From the NCBI GenBank assembly GCA_002787035.1, contig PCVP01000016.1, positions 17,425-81,424 of the forward strand: a stretch of 64,000 bases of DNA, written 5' to 3'. Source of the stretch: Candidatus Peregrinibacteria bacterium CG11_big_fil_rev_8_21_14_0_20_49_14 (GTDB taxonomy: Bacteria; Patescibacteriota; Gracilibacteria; Peribacterales; Peribacteraceae). How positions within the stretch are numbered: position 1 is the stretch's first letter; the number at the start of each line of letters is the position of its first letter. Below the pieces are notes generated by a model. The model was not told where the DNA came from and ran no database searches. It saw only the letters and a list, made by a program, of their open reading frames with translations. Positions 61,124 to 64,000 of the stretch are shown piece after piece. The position numbers and the translations under genes are program-made.

Positions 61124-64000
61124 ATGCACAAGTTCAATTTATTCTCATTTTTACCCACAGCGGAAAGGCGTCTGATTTTTGATCAGCAAGGACCTTCGGA
61201 GCAGCCCAGTGTGCCACGAAGCATCGAGGACGCCGTAAGTTCCGAGGAAATACAGAATCTTTTGGATAATCCCGAAGCGCTTCGTGTAGCTTCCGAACTG
61301 AGGAGTGAATCTGCGAGTGGAGAAAGCAGAGCGCAGGTTGCGAGACTGTCATCTAGCACCGATGTCCGCATTTCTGTGGAACCCGGGGACGCAGTCGATA
61401 CCGTATTGCAACGCGGAAGAAGGGCACAGGTGGGGTCAGGAGATCCGGGATTAGAAGCAACAGATTCAGAAAATACAGTTGCAACATTGAGTGCCAGCGA
61501 TGTAGAAAGCATGCGCGAAAAAGGCCTCCTGAATGAAGATCCGGTTATTTCAGATCGTTTTATAGGCCAAGGACTTGAGGTAAGCCCCGAGGAGCAGACA
61601 TTTCTGTTGCAGGTGGAGACCGAGTATCGCAACGCGTTTAACAGGGCTTCACGCCAGCCGAATTTCAATCTCGAACAATTTAAGCAGGAGCAGATTGCAC
61701 TGTTGAGTGCTCGCGTATCCTCTCGTACGAAGTTCCAGTTGAACCCCGGTATCCCCGGATCATTCGGACTCGGATTGCATACCGAAGAAGCGCCATACAA
61801 ACAGCCGACACCCGAACAGGTTCGTGTGCTTCGGGGCATGGAACAGCGATACAACCAGGCACTGCAGGCAGCCCTGAGGCAAAACGGAGGTCGTCGCCTG
61901 CCTCCTCAGCAGCTTATTCAGCTGAAACAACAGCAGATTGCACGGTTTAACCAGGAGCTGGCACAGACGGATATTTCGGTTCGTTTGCATATGGGTATAC
62001 CGGAAAGTTACTCATTCGGAGTGGACTGGGCCGGTGCGGATGCACAGGTTCCACCCTCTCAACTTGCTCTTGTGGGAAACACAGAGGGCCCTGCAGGACT
62101 TGGCTCCCAGTTGGAACTCGATCCGCAGGCACGGGAAATGGCTGAGAAGATCATGAAAATTATCGAAGCAATTCTCCAAGCAATTCTGGATTTCATAGAA
62201 GGAAATGAGGGTGGAAAAGACTCAAAAACAGAAGCGCCTTCGGAAGACCTTCAGGCTGAAATAGATCGCGAGCTTGCTGCTCCCGGTATGACCAAAGAAA
62301 AACTTCGTGAACAAACAGCTTCCGAATTGGCAGAGAGCCGTAAGGAGGCAAAAGATCTCCGTGGAGACATCACTACCGCGGAGACCGCATTGGGAGATCT
62401 TACTACGAAGGAAAGTGACCTTCAAAAGGCCATAGATAATCCGGAAGAGGGTGCGAATGTCGAAGACCTTAAGACACAGCTTGCGGATGTACGGGGGCAA
62501 AAAACAGAATTGGAAGCGCGTCTGAGTTCCATGCGCGCTCGTCTTAAGGAGTTGGAAGATACTATTATTCCTCGTCTCGAACAAAAACTCGCTCTCCTTG
62601 GCGGAGATGCCGAGAGCGGAAACGAGGACGGACCGCAGCTCACAGAAGAACAAAGAGAGGCTGTTAATGCGAAGGTTCAAGAACTTTTGGATCAACTGGA
62701 TCCTGCCATACGAGATGTGCTCGGAGAGTTTAGAGTTGGTCTTACGCAGCAGGGAGAACCTGCACTCTTCCCAACAAGTGACGGTATACTTCGCGATATA
62801 GCAGGAGAGAAGGGGTTCATTACCATCGCAGAGCTTTCAGATCCCGGTTTCATAGACAGAGTGGCAATTGCCATAGATGCGGCACTCAGTGGTATTGAGT
62901 CAGGAAGCGACACTCAGGGGGAAGATTCTACGAATCAGGAACCGAATGAGAGCAACGGACCAAGTGGAACGCCGGAAAATCTGGGAGACAGCATACGCCA
63001 AGCGCAAAACAGCCTGAAAGACTATGTGCAGCACACCGAAGACTTCGTACAGCGTCGAGTAGTTATGTACCGCGCACATGTGCAGGGTACGCAGGCTGAA
63101 ATAGATGATTTAAGCTACTTGAATCCGTTCAATATTCCTGTGCGCAACGCTCTGAAGAAGCAGTTGGCACAAGAGCAGCGTGCCCTGGATGAAGCAATTA
63201 CCGCACTCTCTCAAATAGATGTTGTCCGCAATCAGGTACAAGCAAAAATCGATGAATCGAATGACACATCCAAAACAGGAGAAGAAAGAATTCAGGCTCT
63301 GAAAGACGGAAGGCAGGCGGTGGAGGGTCTTCGCGGGCTCATTCAGGATGTGAATTACGCGCAAATAAATACGGAGCTTGCAATCATAGACGATCAACTT
63401 GGCATGGCAGAGACCATTCTTAACGCGCCCGCGGAGGCTATAGGCTCGATTGTCGACTATATCGGTACGATACCGGATGCAGCGTCTGAAATTTGGAATC
63501 AGGATATTCTTCCTGCTTGGAATAACACTATTGTGCCGGGACTGAACGACCTTGCGGACTGGGGGGCAGAACAATGGGACGCTGCGGGAGTGGCACTGAA
63601 GGAAATCAGTGACGGTTTCGCCATTCTCAACCAAGGTACAGCCTCGGAATTCGGCGCAGGATACAAAGAGCAGTTCCTCGCCATGTACGGCGAAGGAATG
63701 CAACAGCTCGAGGGTGTTCTTACCGATGCGGGTGTGAACCCGACAGACATTGCCGCATTTAAGCAGGTGGTGGAAAACTCCTTCGATTCGGGAATTGATC
63801 TCGCGCAGGATATTCAGGATCGTGGCATTGCCGTTGTGGCCCAGGAGGCATGGGACGGTATTTCTCAGGAAGCCGTGGTCGCATGGAATGAGAACATACA
63901 GCCCACACTCGACAACATCGGAGATTGGACTGATGTACAGCTTGCCCAGTTGAATCAGGCAATGGGAGAAATCAGTGACGGTTTCGCCATTCTCAACCAA
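61124..64000 (+). CDS. very large helical/coiled-coil repeat protein, 3' truncated by window
   Basis: Continuous open frame from ATG 61124 (MHKFNLFSFLPTAERRLIFDQQGPSEQ...) to the window end; internal diverged repeats; not in the ORF track, probably because it lacks a stop in the window. Confidence 0.85.
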   Translation, partial: MHKFNLFSFLPTAERRLIFDQQGPSEQPSVPRSIEDAVSSEEIQNLLDNPEALRVASELRSESASGESRAQVARLSSSTDVRISVEPGDAVDTVLQRGRRAQVGSGDPGLEATDSENTVATLSASDVESMREKGLLNEDPVISDRFIGQGLEVSPEEQTFLLQVETEYRNAFNRASRQPNFNLEQFKQEQIALLSARVSSRTKFQLNPGIPGSFGLGLHTEEAPYKQPTPEQVRVLRGMEQRYNQALQAALRQNGGRRLPPQQLIQLKQQQIARFNQELAQTDISVRLHMGIPESYSFGVDWAGADAQVPPSQLALVGNTEGPAGLGSQLELDPQAREMAEKIMKIIEAILQAILDFIEGNEGGKDSKTEAPSEDLQAEIDRELAAPGMTKEKLREQTASELAESRKEAKDLRGDITTAETALGDLTTKESDLQKAIDNPEEGANVEDLKTQLADVRGQKTELEARLSSMRARLKELEDTIIPRLEQKLALLGGDAESGNEDGPQLTEEQREAVNAKVQELLDQLDPAIRDVLGEFRVGLTQQGEPALFPTSDGILRDIAGEKGFITIAELSDPGFIDRVAIAIDAALSGIESGSDTQGEDSTNQEPNESNGPSGTPENLGDSIRQAQNSLKDYVQHTEDFVQRRVVMYRAHVQGTQAEIDDLSYLNPFNIPVRNALKKQLAQEQRALDEAITALSQIDVVRNQVQAKIDESNDTSKTGEERIQALKDGRQAVEGLRGLIQDVNYAQINTELAIIDDQLGMAETILNAPAEAIGSIVDYIGTIPDAASEIWNQDILPAWNNTIVPGLNDLADWGAEQWDAAGVALKEISDGFAILNQGTASEFGAGYKEQFLAMYGEGMQQLEGVLTDAGVNPTDIAAFKQVVENSFDSGIDLAQDIQDRGIAVVAQEAWDGISQEAVVAWNENIQPTLDNIGDWTDVQLAQLNQAMGEISDGFAILNQ
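63602..63634 (+). repeat. exact 33-nt direct repeat, copy 1
   Basis: gaaatcagtgacggtttcgccattctcaaccaa, recurs at 63968-64000. Confidence 0.9.
63968..64000 (+). repeat. exact 33-nt direct repeat, copy 2 (cut by window end)
   Basis: Same 33 nt, 366 bp downstream of copy 1, in frame (122 aa). Confidence 0.9.

Noticed and set aside
63110-64000. 296-aa minus ORF at the right edge
   Set aside because: Antisense shadow of the plus-strand giant ORF (61124-64000), which has coherent helical protein composition and in-frame repeats.

Overview
The window is a 64 kb piece of a bacterial chromosome using the standard code (TGA ends several genes, some in ATGA overlaps). The gene content looks like a Patescibacteria/CPR-type genome, possibly Peregrinibacteria-like, but that placement is inference only. 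Housekeeping content: comM fragment, pyrF, murA, lspA, nusA, purH, recR, smpB, RNase J, pyrC, pyrB, dnaN, mfd, tRNA-Arg(CCT), tRNA-Thr(TGT) and a full-length RNase P RNA absent from the ORF track. A large minus-strand type IV pilus locus (about 21.2-31.7 kb) carries two near-duplicate pilins, several minor pseudopilins (one 989 aa, Gly/Thr-Asp repeat-rich), pilC, pilB and a response regulator. The prepilin peptidase lies at 35.7-36.5 kb. Best candidates for new biology: (1) a DUF1704 metallopeptidase / ATP-grasp ligase / M20 peptidase cassette behind pyrBC; (2) a permease fused to FG-GAP/VCBS repeats and an ASPIC/UnbV-like domain, preceded by two abutting perfect palindromes; (3) a protein built from a ~124-aa W-x-P-D/E-Q-W tandem repeat; (4) a ~100 bp structured repeat directly 3' of both tRNAs; (5) a compact oriC-like region upstream of dnaN with DnaA boxes and a DnaA-trio-like tract; (6) an orphan small transcript between smpB and pilD; (7) a very large helical repeat protein running off the right edge and missing from the ORF track. 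All assignments come from reading the sequence and remembered family motifs. No searches were run.
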